Positions 50,296 to 58,987 of a stretch of 64,000 nt of DNA are shown here, in pieces. Every line of letters begins with the position of its first letter. The first letter of the stretch is position 1. Both the position numbers and the translations under genes were made by a program. Under the pieces are notes generated by a model that worked only from the letters and a program-made list of their open reading frames with translations, did no database searches and was not told the origin of the DNA. Source of the DNA: Micromonospora sp. CCTCC AA 2012012. Its GTDB lineage: Bacteria; Actinomycetota; Actinomycetes; Mycobacteriales; Micromonosporaceae. Location: assembly GCF_040499845.1 (NCBI RefSeq), contig NZ_CP159342.1, positions 5,208,001-5,272,000 of the forward strand, in the 5' to 3' direction.

Positions 50296-53200
50296 TCAGC
50301 TGACGGTCACCGTGACGACCTTCGGCGTCTGCTGCACCTGCCCGTAGTTGTCGACCGCCCGGATCGACACGGTGTAGGTGCCCGCCGGGATCACCGGCGA
50401 GGTGTACGCGAAGTTCGACCCCGGCGAACCCGGGCTGGTGAGGAACGTGGCGATCCAGGGCGCGCCCGTGCCGAACACGCCGGTCGAGTTCATCCCCTTG
50501 CCCGCGGAGTTGACGATCTGGAGCTCCACCCGGAGCATCCCGACGTCGTCCACCCCGCGTCCGCTGACCACGATCCGCCCGTCGGTGTAGACCTGCCCGT
50601 CGGTCGGGGTGAGGGCCGGCTCCAACCGGGGGTCGAGGTCACCGGGGTACACCAGGTACTTGGCGGTGGCCCCGGAGGTCGAGCCGTCGAGCTGGCCCGC
50701 CGTGTCGACGGCCCACGCCTCGACGCTGTACTCGCCCTTGGTCGGCAGGTCGATCGGCAGGCTGAACGTGGTGCTCGTCGCGCCGGGCGAGGCGAGGGTG
50801 GCGTTCACCGTGGCGAAGGAGGCCGCCATGGTGCCGTTCGGCTGCACGTACCGGCCGGTGTCCAGGTCGCGCAGGGCCACCCGGACGGCCTGGACGCCCT
50901 TGTCGTCGGTCGCCTTGCCGGCCAGGTCGAGGTGCAACTGCTCGATGTTCTGGTCGGTGCCGGTGAAGTTCAGCGTGCCGTTCGGGAAGGCGTCGTTCGC
51001 CACCTGGGCGGTGACCGTGAGCTTGCCGAGGTTGGTGGTCGGCGTGATCAGGCCCAGGCCGTCCGTGGCCCGCACCCGGAAGTCGTACACCCCGGGGGTG
51101 AGCGGCGCGGTGGTGAAGGACCAGTTGTACGACGGCGCGCTGAGGTTGGTCGGGGAGACCCGGTGGTAGGCGGCGACCGCGTCGACGCCCCAACTGCCGT
51201 CGGCGGCCAGCGACTCCTTGGTGGTGGTGTTGCGGAGGTAGACCTCGACGGACTTCACGGCGTCGTCGTCGGCGGCGGTCCCGGAGAAGGTGATCGGTTG
51301 GCCCGGGGCGACGGTGAGCGGCGCGGCGGCGGTCGGCGGGGTCATCGCCACGGGGGCGCTGATCGCCACGGTCGGCGGGACGCCGGTGGACGAGATCGTC
51401 CACTCGCGGGTGGCACCGCGCAGGTCCGCCTGGCCGGCGGTGTCGATGGCGGTGGCCATCAGCTTCCAGTCGCCCTCGATGGGCAGGTCCAGGTCGAGCT
51501 GCCAGGTGGTCGACACCGCCCCGATCACGTCCGGCTCGCCGCGGAACGTGTTGTAGACCGGGGCGAGCGTCCCGTCGTCCTGGAGGTACCGGTTGTCCGG
51601 GGTGCGCAACCAGTACGTCATGGCGCTGACGCCCTTGTCGTCGGTCGCGGTGCCGGTGACGGTGAACGCCTTGGTGCTGAGCAGCCCGGCGGTCGGATTC
51701 GTGATCGTCGTCGCGGGCGGCAGGTCGTCGAAGCGGAACGTCTCGATCTTCTTGACGGCCTTGGTCGGGTCGCTCGTCCCGTCGCGGGCGAACGCCTTGG
51801 CCTGGACCTGGTATTCGGCGACCGGCAGCGACACCGACAGGGACCAGCCGGTGGCGGTCGCGTTCGGCGCGGCGAGCGTCGCGTTGATGCTGTTCGCGGG
51901 CCCCCAGGTGGTCAGGTCGTCCTGGAGGTACTGCTTGGAGCCTCGGTTCTGGATTTCCACCTGGACCCGGCTGACGCCGGCCGGGGCGATCGCCTTGCCG
52001 TCCAGCACGAACGCCTCGTTGGCCTGCTTCACCGCGCCCTCGATGGGCGTGACGACGGTGGTGTCCACCGCCGAGGGCGCCGGCTCCCGGGACAGGTCGA
52101 AGAAGCCGACCCGGCCGACCGTCTTGCCGCCCTTGATGTTGCCGTCGCCACCGACGAAGAGACCACGGGGGGTGGCCAGCATCGCCTTGTCGCCCTCGTA
52201 CGAGTTGGAACCCGGGTTCCATTCCAGCGCGGTGCCGGTGACCGGGTCGAGCGCGCCGAGGTGGTCGCGGCGGACCACCTGGTCACCGAGGCCGTAGCCG
52301 CTCAGCCCCTGGCCGGTGCCGTACCCGACGTTGTCCAGGCCGGGCCACGGCACGTTGGAGGTCGGCGACTCCTGCCAGCTGAAGTGACCGCCGACGTACA
52401 CCGCCTTCTCGGTGATCGCGACGGAGTAGATGCTGTCGAAGTGCCGGGAGATCCAGAGCGGCTCCACGTTGTCGTTACCGGTCATCGGGAACGCGATCGC
52501 CGTGTCGTTGATCGGCGGCCGGTCGCCACCGGAACCGCTGGTCACGACGAAGTAGGAGTCGTCCGGCGCGATGTCGCCGGCATAGGCCCGCTGGATGCCG
52601 CCGACGAAGGAGAGGTTGTCCTCCCACAGCCGGGTCCGCCAGGGCAGCAGCGACTTGGCGGCGGTGTCGATCAGACCCACGCCGTAGCGGTCCTGGCCGG
52701 CGATCTGCCGACCGGTGTGCACCACCAGCAGCCGCTTGTCGTCGTGCGTCAGCTTGAGCTGCTGCACGGTGAGCAGGCCACCGATGCCGATGCCGCCGGA
52801 GAGCGGCAGGTCGAAGCCGGTGTCCACCGCGCCCGTGGTCGGGTTGACCGCCGCCAGGGCACGGCGGCTCACGCCGTTGACCTTGGTGAACTGGCCGCCG
52901 ACGTAGACGGCGGTGCTGCTCACCGCGAGGGCCGTCCCCCGGCCGTCGGCGGTGGCGGTGAAGCCCGCGACCGGCGCGCCGGTGACCGGGTCGAGCCGGG
53001 CGATCTTGCGCTTGGTGATGCCGCCGACCGTGTTGAACGAGCCGGTGACATAGAGGGACGCGCCGTCGGGGGAGGCCTCGACGGCCTCGACGGATCCGTC
53101 GAACGTCGGCCGGAAGCCAGTGTCCACCTTGCCGGTGTCGATGTTGTACGAAGCGAGCGAGCGCTGCGGGATCGCCGTCCCGCCGACGTTGGCGATCGAG

Positions 53201-53520
53201 GTGAAGGTGCCGGCGATGAAGACCCGGTTGCCGATCACCTCGATGTCCTTGATCTCGCCGTCGTTGATCCTCGGCGTGTCGGTACGCGGCGTGCTCGGCA
53301 CCAGCCGGGTCTGCCCCGGCACCGGTTCGGCCGCGATGGCGACCGTGCGGGCGACCGTGTCCACCGCGTCGCTGCTGACCGTTCTGACGACGGCGCGGGC
53401 GGCGCTGCCCGCGGCCCTGTCGCCGAGCCGGCCCGCCATCGTGCTCGCCGCCGCCGGCACGGCCGTCAACACGACCGCCCCGGCGACCAGGCCGGCTATC
53501 GCGCGGCTCCGTACGTGCAT
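50296..53520 (-). CDS. Large secreted protein: beta-propeller region plus Ig-like repeats
   Basis: 1074 residues with a signal peptide (SRAIAGLVAGAVVLTAVPAAAS). Residues 95-480 contain propeller-type repeats (VFIAGTFTSIANVGG, LYVTGSFNTVGGITKR, VYVGGQFTKVNGVSRR, VYVGGHFSW, LFVGGDGNIKGG), as in delta-60/WD-like surface proteins. Residues 490-1070 hold about five Ig-like repeats, each starting GxAxDDxGV and containing a GxYxVxxxAxDxxGQ strand. No LPxTG anchor, so probably released or loosely wall-bound. Role unknown, perhaps adhesion or wall structure. ATG at 53520 has GGGGG eight bases upstream. Confidence 0.85.
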   Translation of the reverse strand: MHVRSRAIAGLVAGAVVLTAVPAAASTMAGRLGDRAAGSAARAVVRTVSSDAVDTVARTVAIAAEPVPGQTRLVPSTPRTDTPRINDGEIKDIEVIGNRVFIAGTFTSIANVGGTAIPQRSLASYNIDTGKVDTGFRPTFDGSVEAVEASPDGASLYVTGSFNTVGGITKRKIARLDPVTGAPVAGFTATADGRGTALAVSSTAVYVGGQFTKVNGVSRRALAAVNPTTGAVDTGFDLPLSGGIGIGGLLTVQQLKLTHDDKRLLVVHTGRQIAGQDRYGVGLIDTAAKSLLPWRTRLWEDNLSFVGGIQRAYAGDIAPDDSYFVVTSGSGGDRPPINDTAIAFPMTGNDNVEPLWISRHFDSIYSVAITEKAVYVGGHFSWQESPTSNVPWPGLDNVGYGTGQGLSGYGLGDQVVRRDHLGALDPVTGTALEWNPGSNSYEGDKAMLATPRGLFVGGDGNIKGGKTVGRVGFFDLSREPAPSAVDTTVVTPIEGAVKQANEAFVLDGKAIAPAGVSRVQVEIQNRGSKQYLQDDLTTWGPANSINATLAAPNATATGWSLSVSLPVAEYQVQAKAFARDGTSDPTKAVKKIETFRFDDLPPATTITNPTAGLLSTKAFTVTGTATDDKGVSAMTYWLRTPDNRYLQDDGTLAPVYNTFRGEPDVIGAVSTTWQLDLDLPIEGDWKLMATAIDTAGQADLRGATREWTISSTGVPPTVAISAPVAMTPPTAAAPLTVAPGQPITFSGTAADDDAVKSVEVYLRNTTTKESLAADGSWGVDAVAAYHRVSPTNLSAPSYNWSFTTAPLTPGVYDFRVRATDGLGLITPTTNLGKLTVTAQVANDAFPNGTLNFTGTDQNIEQLHLDLAGKATDDKGVQAVRVALRDLDTGRYVQPNGTMAASFATVNATLASPGATSTTFSLPIDLPTKGEYSVEAWAVDTAGQLDGSTSGATAKYLVYPGDLDPRLEPALTPTDGQVYTDGRIVVSGRGVDDVGMLRVELQIVNSAGKGMNSTGVFGTGAPWIATFLTSPGSPGSNFAYTSPVIPAGTYTVSIRAVDNYGQVQQTPKVVTVTVS

Positions 53521-53600
53521 CGAGACAACCCCCTGTAAACGCCCGGGGCGCGTCACCGGGTCGGACCCCGGCACCGTCCACCCCCGGGAGTACCGGAGTC

Positions 53601-53629
53601 ACCGTAGGAGGGCTGACCGCTATTGATAA
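53601..53629 (-). promoter_or_regulatory. Promoter of the large secreted protein gene
   Basis: Minus strand: TTATCA (53624-53629), 17-base spacer, TACGGT (53601-53606), about 80 bases before the start codon. Confidence 0.5.
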
Positions 53630-53802
53630 GAGCCGTGACGGGAAATCGACCGCTCGACATCCATTCCGGCCGCACCGGCCACCTGCTCCACCCTCCGATC
53701 CAGCTCCCCTCCACCAATCGGCTCGGTGCGGGGCCCACCCTGACGGCAGAAAGGGGGCGGACATGCGGTCGGAATCGGCTCGCCGGCCGCCCCGGTCCTT
53801 CG

Positions 53803-53808
53803 TAGGCT
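53803..53808 (+). promoter_or_regulatory. -10 box of leaderless proS transcript (TAGGCT)
   Basis: TAGGCT ends six bases before ATG 53815; no Shine-Dalgarno sequence. Confidence 0.5.
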
Positions 53809-53814
53809 GCGGCA

Positions 53815-55584
53815 ATGCTGCTGCGCATGTCCACTCTGCTGCTCCGGACCCTGCGGGACGACCCGTCGGACGCGGAGGTGCCGAGCCACCGGCTCCTGCT
53901 GCGGGCCGGCTACGTCCGCCGCGCCGCACCGGGCGGCTACACCTGGCTGCCGCTGGGCAAGCTGGTGCTGGACCGGGTGAGTGAGATCGTCCGGGCGGAG
54001 ATGACCGCGATCGGCGACCAGGAGGTGCACTTCCCGGCGCTGCTGCCGGCGGAGCCCTACCGGACGAGCGGCCGGTGGACGGAGTACGGCGACGACATCT
54101 TCACCCTGGTCGACCGGAAGGGAGCCGAGCACCTGCTCGCGCCGACCCACGAGGAGTTGGCCGCGCTGCTGGTCAAGGATCTCTTCTCGTCGTACCGGGA
54201 CTTTCCGGTGACGCTCTTCCAGATCCAGACGAAGTTCCGGGACGAGGCCCGGCCCCGGGCCGGCCTGCTGCGCGGGCGGGAGTTCCTGATGAAGGACGCC
54301 TACTCGTTCGACCTGGACGACGCCGGTCTGCGCGCGGCGTACCAGCGGCACCGCGACGCGTACGTCCGGGTGTTCGACCGGCTCGGGCTGGACTTCACCG
54401 TGGTGCACGCGACGTCCGGGGCGATGGGCGGCTCGGCGTCGGAGGAGTTCCTCGCCGCCACGCCCGTCGGCGAGGACACCTTCGTCGGCTGCACGTCCTG
54501 CGGCTACGCGGCCAACACGGAGGCGGTGGTGACCCGCGCCCCGGCGGCCGGCGACCCCGACGCGCATCCGGCGTCGACGGTGCACGACACCCCGGAGACC
54601 CCCACGATCGCCTCCCTGGTCGACCTGGCGAACGCGCGCGGCCTCGGCGGCCGACGGGACTGGACCGCCGCCGACACCCTGAAGAACGTGGTGCTGACCG
54701 TCCGCCGCCCCGGCGTCGAGGAGGCCGAACTGCTGGTCGTCGGGGTGCCCGGGGACCGGGAGGTGGACCTCAAGCGGGTCGGGGCGGCCCTGCACCCGGC
54801 CACGGTCGAGGTCTTCGACGACTGGGCGGCCCATCCGGACCTGGTCCGCGGCTACCTCGGGCCGCAGCTCCTGGCGAAGCTGGGCATCCGCTGTCTGGTC
54901 GATCCCCGGGTGGTGCCCGGGACCGCCTGGCTGACCGGCGCCAACGAGCCCGGCCGGCACGCGGTCGACGTGGTCTGCGGTCGAGACTTCACCCCGGCGG
55001 GCACGATCGAGGCCGCCGACGTACGCGCCGGTGACCCCTGCCCGGCCTGCGAGGACGGCGAACTGGTCATCCGGCGGGGCATCGAGATCGGACACATCTT
55101 CCAGCTCGGCCGGCGGTTCACCGACGCGTTCGCGGTGGACGTGGCCGGTTCCGAGGGGAAGCCGGTCCGCCCGACGATGGGCTGCTACGGCATCGGGGTG
55201 TCCCGGGCGGTGGCGGCGATCGCCGAACAGCACCACGACGACCGGGGACTGGTCTGGCCGGCCGAGGTGGCGCCGTGCGACGTACACCTGGTGGCGGCGG
55301 GGAAGGGGCCGCAACTCGACGCGGCGCTCGACCTCGGCGGACGCCTCTCCGCCGCCGGCCTGCGGGTGCTGGTCGACGACCGCACGCACGTCTCCGCCGG
55401 GGTGAAGTTCACCGACGCCGAGCTGATCGGCATCCCGCGCGCCGTCGTGGTCGGCCGCCGCACCGCCGAGGGGTACGTCGAGCTGCGGGACCGCGCCACC
55501 GGCGAGCGGGAGGAGGTGCCGCTCGACGGTCTCGTCGAGCGGCTGACCGGCGAGCCGGTCGCGGCGCGCCGCAACGGGGTGTAG
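53815..55584 (+). CDS. proS: Prolyl-tRNA synthetase (bacterial type with editing insert)
   Basis: A 589-residue class II synthetase charging tRNA-Pro. Motif 1 ([23 protein letters not shown]), the TxE-containing [12 protein letters not shown], motif 2 ([31 protein letters not shown]) and motif 3 ([28 protein letters not shown]) are intact. Between motifs 2 and 3 lies the INS editing domain (about residues 225-400) that hydrolyses Ala-tRNA-Pro, followed by the C-terminal anticodon-binding domain. Length and plan match bacterial ProRS such as the 572-residue E. coli enzyme. A free-standing YbaK-type deacylase lies 1.7 kb downstream. Confidence 0.96.
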   Translation: MLLRMSTLLLRTLRDDPSDAEVPSHRLLLRAGYVRRAAPGGYTWLPLGKLVLDRVSEIVRAEMTAIGDQEVHFPALLPAEPYRTSGRWTEYGDDIFTLVDRKGAEHLLAPTHEELAALLVKDLFSSYRDFPVTLFQIQTKFRDEARPRAGLLRGREFLMKDAYSFDLDDAGLRAAYQRHRDAYVRVFDRLGLDFTVVHATSGAMGGSASEEFLAATPVGEDTFVGCTSCGYAANTEAVVTRAPAAGDPDAHPASTVHDTPETPTIASLVDLANARGLGGRRDWTAADTLKNVVLTVRRPGVEEAELLVVGVPGDREVDLKRVGAALHPATVEVFDDWAAHPDLVRGYLGPQLLAKLGIRCLVDPRVVPGTAWLTGANEPGRHAVDVVCGRDFTPAGTIEAADVRAGDPCPACEDGELVIRRGIEIGHIFQLGRRFTDAFAVDVAGSEGKPVRPTMGCYGIGVSRAVAAIAEQHHDDRGLVWPAEVAPCDVHLVAAGKGPQLDAALDLGGRLSAAGLRVLVDDRTHVSAGVKFTDAELIGIPRAVVVGRRTAEGYVELRDRATGEREEVPLDGLVERLTGEPVAARRNGV

Positions 55585-55640
55585 CGGACGTGCCACGGGG
55601 TACCGCAGCGGGATCGACCAAGGTTTGTTCGGAGGCTCTC

Positions 55641-56060
55641 ATGTACCGGGTCAGTGACGTGATGACGAAGCAGGTGGTCTACCTGTCGGCGGAGACCACC
55701 CTGGACGAGGCGGCCAGGGTGATGAAGGAGTCGGACATCGGCGACGTGGTGGTCACCGACGGGGCCACCCTCGCCGGCCTGCTCACCGACCGGGACATCG
55801 TGGTGCGGGCGGTGGCCGAGCGCGCCGACCCGACGAGCACCACGATCGGCTCGATCATCACCCGTGAGGTGGTCATGATCGAGCAGCACTCCACGGCCGG
55901 CGAGGCGGCGGCCCTGATGCGGGAGCGGAACATCCGCCGGGTGCTGGTCTGCGACACCGACCGCAAACTCGTCGGCATCGTCTCCCTGGGCGACCTCGCC
56001 ATGCAGCTCGACCCGAACTCGGCGCTGGCCGACATCAGCGAAGGCGCCCCCAACAACTGA
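55641..56060 (+). CDS. Two-CBS-domain protein
   Basis: 139 residues made of two CBS motifs only: VSDVMTKQVVYLSAETTLDEAARVMKESDIGDVVV and IITREVVMIEQHSTAGEAAALMRERNIRRVLVCD. Such stand-alone proteins bind adenosyl ligands; relatives in mycobacteria (hypoxic response protein 1 type) are induced in dormancy. No signal peptide. ATG at 55641 has GGAGG six bases upstream. Monocistronic, ending in a hairpin. Confidence 0.93.
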   Translation: MYRVSDVMTKQVVYLSAETTLDEAARVMKESDIGDVVVTDGATLAGLLTDRDIVVRAVAERADPTSTTIGSIITREVVMIEQHSTAGEAAALMRERNIRRVLVCDTDRKLVGIVSLGDLAMQLDPNSALADISEGAPNN

Positions 56061-56064
56061 GCGT

Positions 56065-56088
56065 GGGGCCTCTCGGCGGAGGGGCCCC
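56065..56088 (+). terminator. Terminator of the CBS gene
   Basis: Ten-base stem with one wobble (56065-56074 and 56079-56088) and a four-base loop, four bases after the stop codon. Confidence 0.65.
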
Positions 56089-56121
56089 CGCCACCGCGGT
56101 GGCGGGCCGGGCGGGCGGCGG

Positions 56122-56127
56122 TAGCCT
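56122..56127 (+). promoter_or_regulatory. -10 box of leaderless sufE transcript (TAGCCT)
   Basis: TAGCCT ends six bases before ATG 56134; no Shine-Dalgarno sequence. Confidence 0.5.
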
Positions 56128-56133
56128 GGCGGG

Positions 56134-56559
56134 ATGCCCGAGATGCCGACCAAGCTGGCCGAGATCGTCGACGAGTTCGCCACCGCGCCCCGCGACGTGG
56201 TGCTGGAGCTGCTGCTCGAGTACTCCGACGTCATCCCGCCGTTGCCGGCCGGGGTGGACCGGGACGAGCTGGAGCAGGTCCCCGAGTGCCAGACGGCCTT
56301 CTTCCTGCGCGCCGAGGTCAACCCGGACCGGACGGTGACCACGATCTTCGACTGCCCGCCGGAGGCGCCCACCACCCGGGCCTTCGCCGGCATCCTCGCC
56401 GAGGGGCTGGCGGGGGCGAGCGCCGAGCAGGTGCTGGCCGTACCGGACGACCTCTACCAGCGGATGGGGCTGGCCGAGGTGATCAGCCCGCTGCGCGTAC
56501 GCGGGGGGACGGCGATCCTCGCGCGGATGAAGCGGCAGGTCCGGGAACAAGCCGGCTGA
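56134..56559 (+). CDS. SufE family protein
   Basis: 141 residues of the SufE fold, accepting sulfur from a cysteine desulfurase for Fe-S assembly. The conserved Cys is Cys52 in VPECQTAFFL, followed by DCPPEAPTTRAFAGILAEGLAGAS and the C-terminal RVRGGTAILARMKRQ helix. The partner SufS is not in the window; in mycobacteria the paired gene is often the rhodanese SseA, here 10 kb away. It ends 20 bases before the DsbA-family gene on the same strand. Confidence 0.92.
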   Translation: MPEMPTKLAEIVDEFATAPRDVVLELLLEYSDVIPPLPAGVDRDELEQVPECQTAFFLRAEVNPDRTVTTIFDCPPEAPTTRAFAGILAEGLAGASAEQVLAVPDDLYQRMGLAEVISPLRVRGGTAILARMKRQVREQAG

Positions 56560-56579
56560 GCTGGGCGTTCACCTCGATC

Positions 56580-57215
56580 ATGGAGATCGAGATCTACGCC
56601 GACGTGGTCTGCCCCTGGTGCTGGATCGGCAAGCGCCGACTGGAGCAGGCCCTGGCGTCGTACGACGGCGACGTGACCGTGCGCTACCGCCCGTTCCAGC
56701 TCGACCCGACGCCGGTGACCGAGCCGAAGCCGCTGGTGGAGGCGCTCGCCGCCAAATTCGGTGGCCGGGAGCGGGCCGAGGCGATGTTCGCCCAGGTGAG
56801 TCAGGTGGGCGCCGGTGTGGGTCTGGAGCTGCACTTCGACCGGGCGGTGCACGCCAACACGTTCGAGGCACACCGGCTGATCCGGTTCGCCACCGAGCGG
56901 GACCGGGCCACCGAGATGATCGACGCGCTCTATCGCGCGCACTTCACCGACGGGGTGGACGTCGGCTCGGTCGATGCACTCGTCCGGCTCGCCGGGGAGG
57001 TCGGCCTGGACGAGGCCGAGACCCGCGGCTACCTGGAGTCGAACCTCGGCCGCCGCGAGGTGGCCGCCGACCTCGCCGCCGCCCACGAGCTGGGGGTCTC
57101 CAGCGTGCCGACCTTCGTGCTGGCCGGGAAGTACGCCGTCACCGGCGCCCAGGAGCCGGAGACCCTGCTCGCCGCCCTGACCGAGGTCCAGCGCCGGGAG
57201 TCGGGCGCCGCCTGA
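56580..57215 (+). CDS. DsbA/FrnE-family oxidoreductase
   Basis: 211 residues of the cytoplasmic FrnE-type thioredoxin-like family. The active site is Cys11-Pro-Trp-Cys14 (VVCPWCWIGKRR), with the helical insert and the cis-Pro in SSVPTFVLAGKYAVTGAQ. No signal peptide, so it acts in the cytoplasm, probably as a disulfide isomerase or detoxifying reductase; FrnE was first named in frenolicin biosynthesis. ATG at 56580; the longer frame to 56286 overlaps sufE and is rejected. Confidence 0.92.
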   Translation: MEIEIYADVVCPWCWIGKRRLEQALASYDGDVTVRYRPFQLDPTPVTEPKPLVEALAAKFGGRERAEAMFAQVSQVGAGVGLELHFDRAVHANTFEAHRLIRFATERDRATEMIDALYRAHFTDGVDVGSVDALVRLAGEVGLDEAETRGYLESNLGRREVAADLAAAHELGVSSVPTFVLAGKYAVTGAQEPETLLAALTEVQRRESGAA

Positions 57216-57238
57216 ACCCCGGCCATCGACGTCCGTGA

Positions 57239-57254
57239 TGTTTCACGTGCAACG
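57239..57254. other. parS-like ParB-binding site
   Basis: TGTTTCACGTGCAACG matches the parS consensus TGTTTCACGTGAAACA at 14 of 16 positions, and its 14-base core at 13 of 14. It is intergenic, 24 bases after the DsbA-family stop and 20 before the convergent ybaK stop. Intergenic parS sites cluster near oriC in actinobacteria, which suits this gene neighbourhood. Confidence 0.75.
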
Positions 57255-57274
57255 GTATCGACGGGCATGACGAC

Positions 57275-57826
57275 CTAGGCCGGCCTGGCCAGCCCCTCCA
57301 CCACCGTCGCACCGGGCAGTGCGCCCAGCGCCGGGCCCGGCAGCGCGATCTTGCTGTGCCGCACGCCGGACCCGATGATCACGTGCGGGGTGGCGATCAC
57401 CCGCGAGTCCACCAGGATCGGCCACTGCTCCGGCAGGCCGATCGGGGTGATGCCGCCGTACTCCATGCCGGTCAGCTCCACCGCGTCGGCCATCGGGGCG
57501 AAACTCGCCTTGCGCACGTTCAGCAGCCGGCGGACCGTGCCGTTCACGTCCGCCCGGGTGGTGGCCAGCACCATGCAGGCGGCGTACCGGATCTCGCCCT
57601 CCCGCTTGCCGGCGACCACCACGCAGTTGGCCGACTCCGCCAGCTCCACCTCGTACGCCGCGCAGAAGGCGGCAGTGTCGGCCAGCTCGGCGTCGATCGG
57701 CGCGACCAGCACCGAGTCGACGTCCACCGGCGCCTCGGCCGGCCACCGCTCGACCGCTGCGGCCACCGGCGGCGCCAGCAGGTCGAGTCGGGTCCGGGCG
57801 GGCTCGGTCTTCAGCGTCCCCATCAC
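57275..57826 (-). CDS. YbaK/EbsC family aminoacyl-tRNA deacylase
   Basis: A 183-residue YbaK/ProX-type editing protein that hydrolyses mischarged tRNA, typically Cys- or Ala-tRNA-Pro. Characteristic segments are CAAYEVELAESANCVVVAGKREGE, RRLLNVRKASFAPMADAVELTGMEYGGITPIGLP and VIIGSGVRHSKIALP. GTG at 57826 with AGGA seven bases upstream is the likely start; ATG at 57823 follows directly. It may complement the INS editing domain of ProS, encoded nearby. Confidence 0.9.
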   Translation of the reverse strand: MMGTLKTEPARTRLDLLAPPVAAAVERWPAEAPVDVDSVLVAPIDAELADTAAFCAAYEVELAESANCVVVAGKREGEIRYAACMVLATTRADVNGTVRRLLNVRKASFAPMADAVELTGMEYGGITPIGLPEQWPILVDSRVIATPHVIIGSGVRHSKIALPGPALGALPGATVVEGLARPA

Positions 57827-57883
57827 GGGTGGATCCTCGCACCCGCCACCCGGATCCGCTCGTCGGCGGGCCGACCGGTGGGG

Positions 57884-58081
57884 TCAGTTGCCGCCGGTGA
57901 GGAAGGCGTTCTGCCGGGCGAAGTTCTGCTCCTGCGCCGACATGACCTGCTCGGCCCGGATCGTGCGGGCCCGGGACGCCTCGACGTCCTCCATGCCGTG
58001 CCGGACGCCCAGCCGGATCACGCCGTAGAGGAAGACGAAACCGCAGACGTAGAGGATGACCGTGGTGACGATGACCAGCAT
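57884..58081 (-). CDS. Small membrane protein, 65 residues
   Basis: One N-terminal transmembrane helix (about 2-22; LVIVTTVILYVCGFVFLYGVIRLG) and a short charged cytoplasmic tail (GMEDVEASRARTIRAEQVMSAQEQNF). No known domain. ATG at 58081 follows TACGGT (minus strand, 58088-58093) by six bases without a Shine-Dalgarno sequence, so it appears leaderless. Its start lies 37 bases past the stop of the upstream NAD-binding protein gene. Confidence 0.7.
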   Translation of the reverse strand: MLVIVTTVILYVCGFVFLYGVIRLGVRHGMEDVEASRARTIRAEQVMSAQEQNFARQNAFLTGGN

Positions 58082-58087
58082 GCGGTC

Positions 58088-58093
58088 ACCGTA
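58088..58093 (-). promoter_or_regulatory. -10 box of leaderless transcript (TACGGT)
   Basis: Minus-strand TACGGT ends six bases before ATG 58081. Confidence 0.45.
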
Positions 58094-58118
58094 GGCCGGA
58101 GCCGAACGGATGGGCGTT

Positions 58119-58898
58119 TCACTTTCCGCCGGTTCCCCCGTACGTGTCGGCCAGGTGATCCGCCCAGGTGCGGGTGCCGGTCGGGGTGACGGTGGTGGTC
58201 AGCGCACCCGCGCGCAGGGCGCGACCGAGCCGGCCCGGGATCCGTACCGGCAGGAGGGGGCGACGCGACCGGCGGGCGGTCCGCCAGGCCCGTACCGCCT
58301 CGTCGAAGCGGAGCACCTGCGGCCCGCCGAAGTCCTCGACCGCGTACGACGGGCCGGCACCGAGCATCCCGACCAGCCGCCCGGCCACCTCCCCCGGGTC
58401 GACCGGCTGGGCCAGCAACGCCCGGTCCCCGATCACCGGCCCCCACCGGCTCACCGTGCGCAGCAGCTCGTCCAGGAACTCGGGGAACTGGGTGGCCCGC
58501 AGGACGCTCCACGGCACCGGACCGGAGCGGACGACCTCCTCGGCGGCGAGCTTGTGCCGGTAGTAGCCCAGCGGCACCCGGTCCACCCCGACGATCGACA
58601 CGTACACCAGGTGGCCGACGCCCGCCTCACCGGCGGCCACCGCCAGCCGCCGGGTGCCGACCACGTCCACCGCCCGGGTACGCCGACCGGCGTTCGGCGC
58701 GGAGGCCAGGTGGAGCACGGCGTCCACCCCGTCGACCGCCTCGGCCAGCCCCCGGCCGGTCGCCAGGTCCAGCGTCACCCACTCCGGATCCGCGCGGCGC
58801 TGCCGGCTCGCCGCCCGCACCACGAACCCGTCGTCGCGCAACCGTGGCAGCACCACCCGACCCAGCCGCCCGCTCGCCCCGGTCACCAGCACCCTCAT
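58119..58898 (-). CDS. NAD(P)-binding NmrA/SDR-like protein
   Basis: 259 residues with an N-terminal Rossmann motif (VLVTGASGRLGRVVLPRL), a nucleotide-binding Arg pattern (RAASRQRR) and an atypical SDR layout (YYRHKLAAEEVVRSGPVPWSVLRATQFPEFLDELL), as in NmrA-like regulators and isoflavone-reductase-like proteins. It may sense or oxidise a redox cofactor-linked substrate; no substrate is visible. ATG at 58898 has GGAG six bases upstream. Next to an MFS exporter with a redox-type operator, which suggests a shared stress role (inference). Confidence 0.88.
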   Translation of the reverse strand: MRVLVTGASGRLGRVVLPRLRDDGFVVRAASRQRRADPEWVTLDLATGRGLAEAVDGVDAVLHLASAPNAGRRTRAVDVVGTRRLAVAAGEAGVGHLVYVSIVGVDRVPLGYYRHKLAAEEVVRSGPVPWSVLRATQFPEFLDELLRTVSRWGPVIGDRALLAQPVDPGEVAGRLVGMLGAGPSYAVEDFGGPQVLRFDEAVRAWRTARRSRRPLLPVRIPGRLGRALRAGALTTTVTPTGTRTWADHLADTYGGTGGK

Positions 58899-58987
58899 CG
58901 ACGCTCCCTTCGCACGCTCCACCGCAATCCGACGAGACAGCAGCCGCCTTCGTGACCGGGGCCGCCTTCGTGACCGGGCCCGGCCGG

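Noticed and set aside
58116..58130. A second parS-like site (GTTTCAC followed by TTTCCG)
   Set aside because: Only the left half matches the consensus; the right half does not, and it lies in coding-end context.
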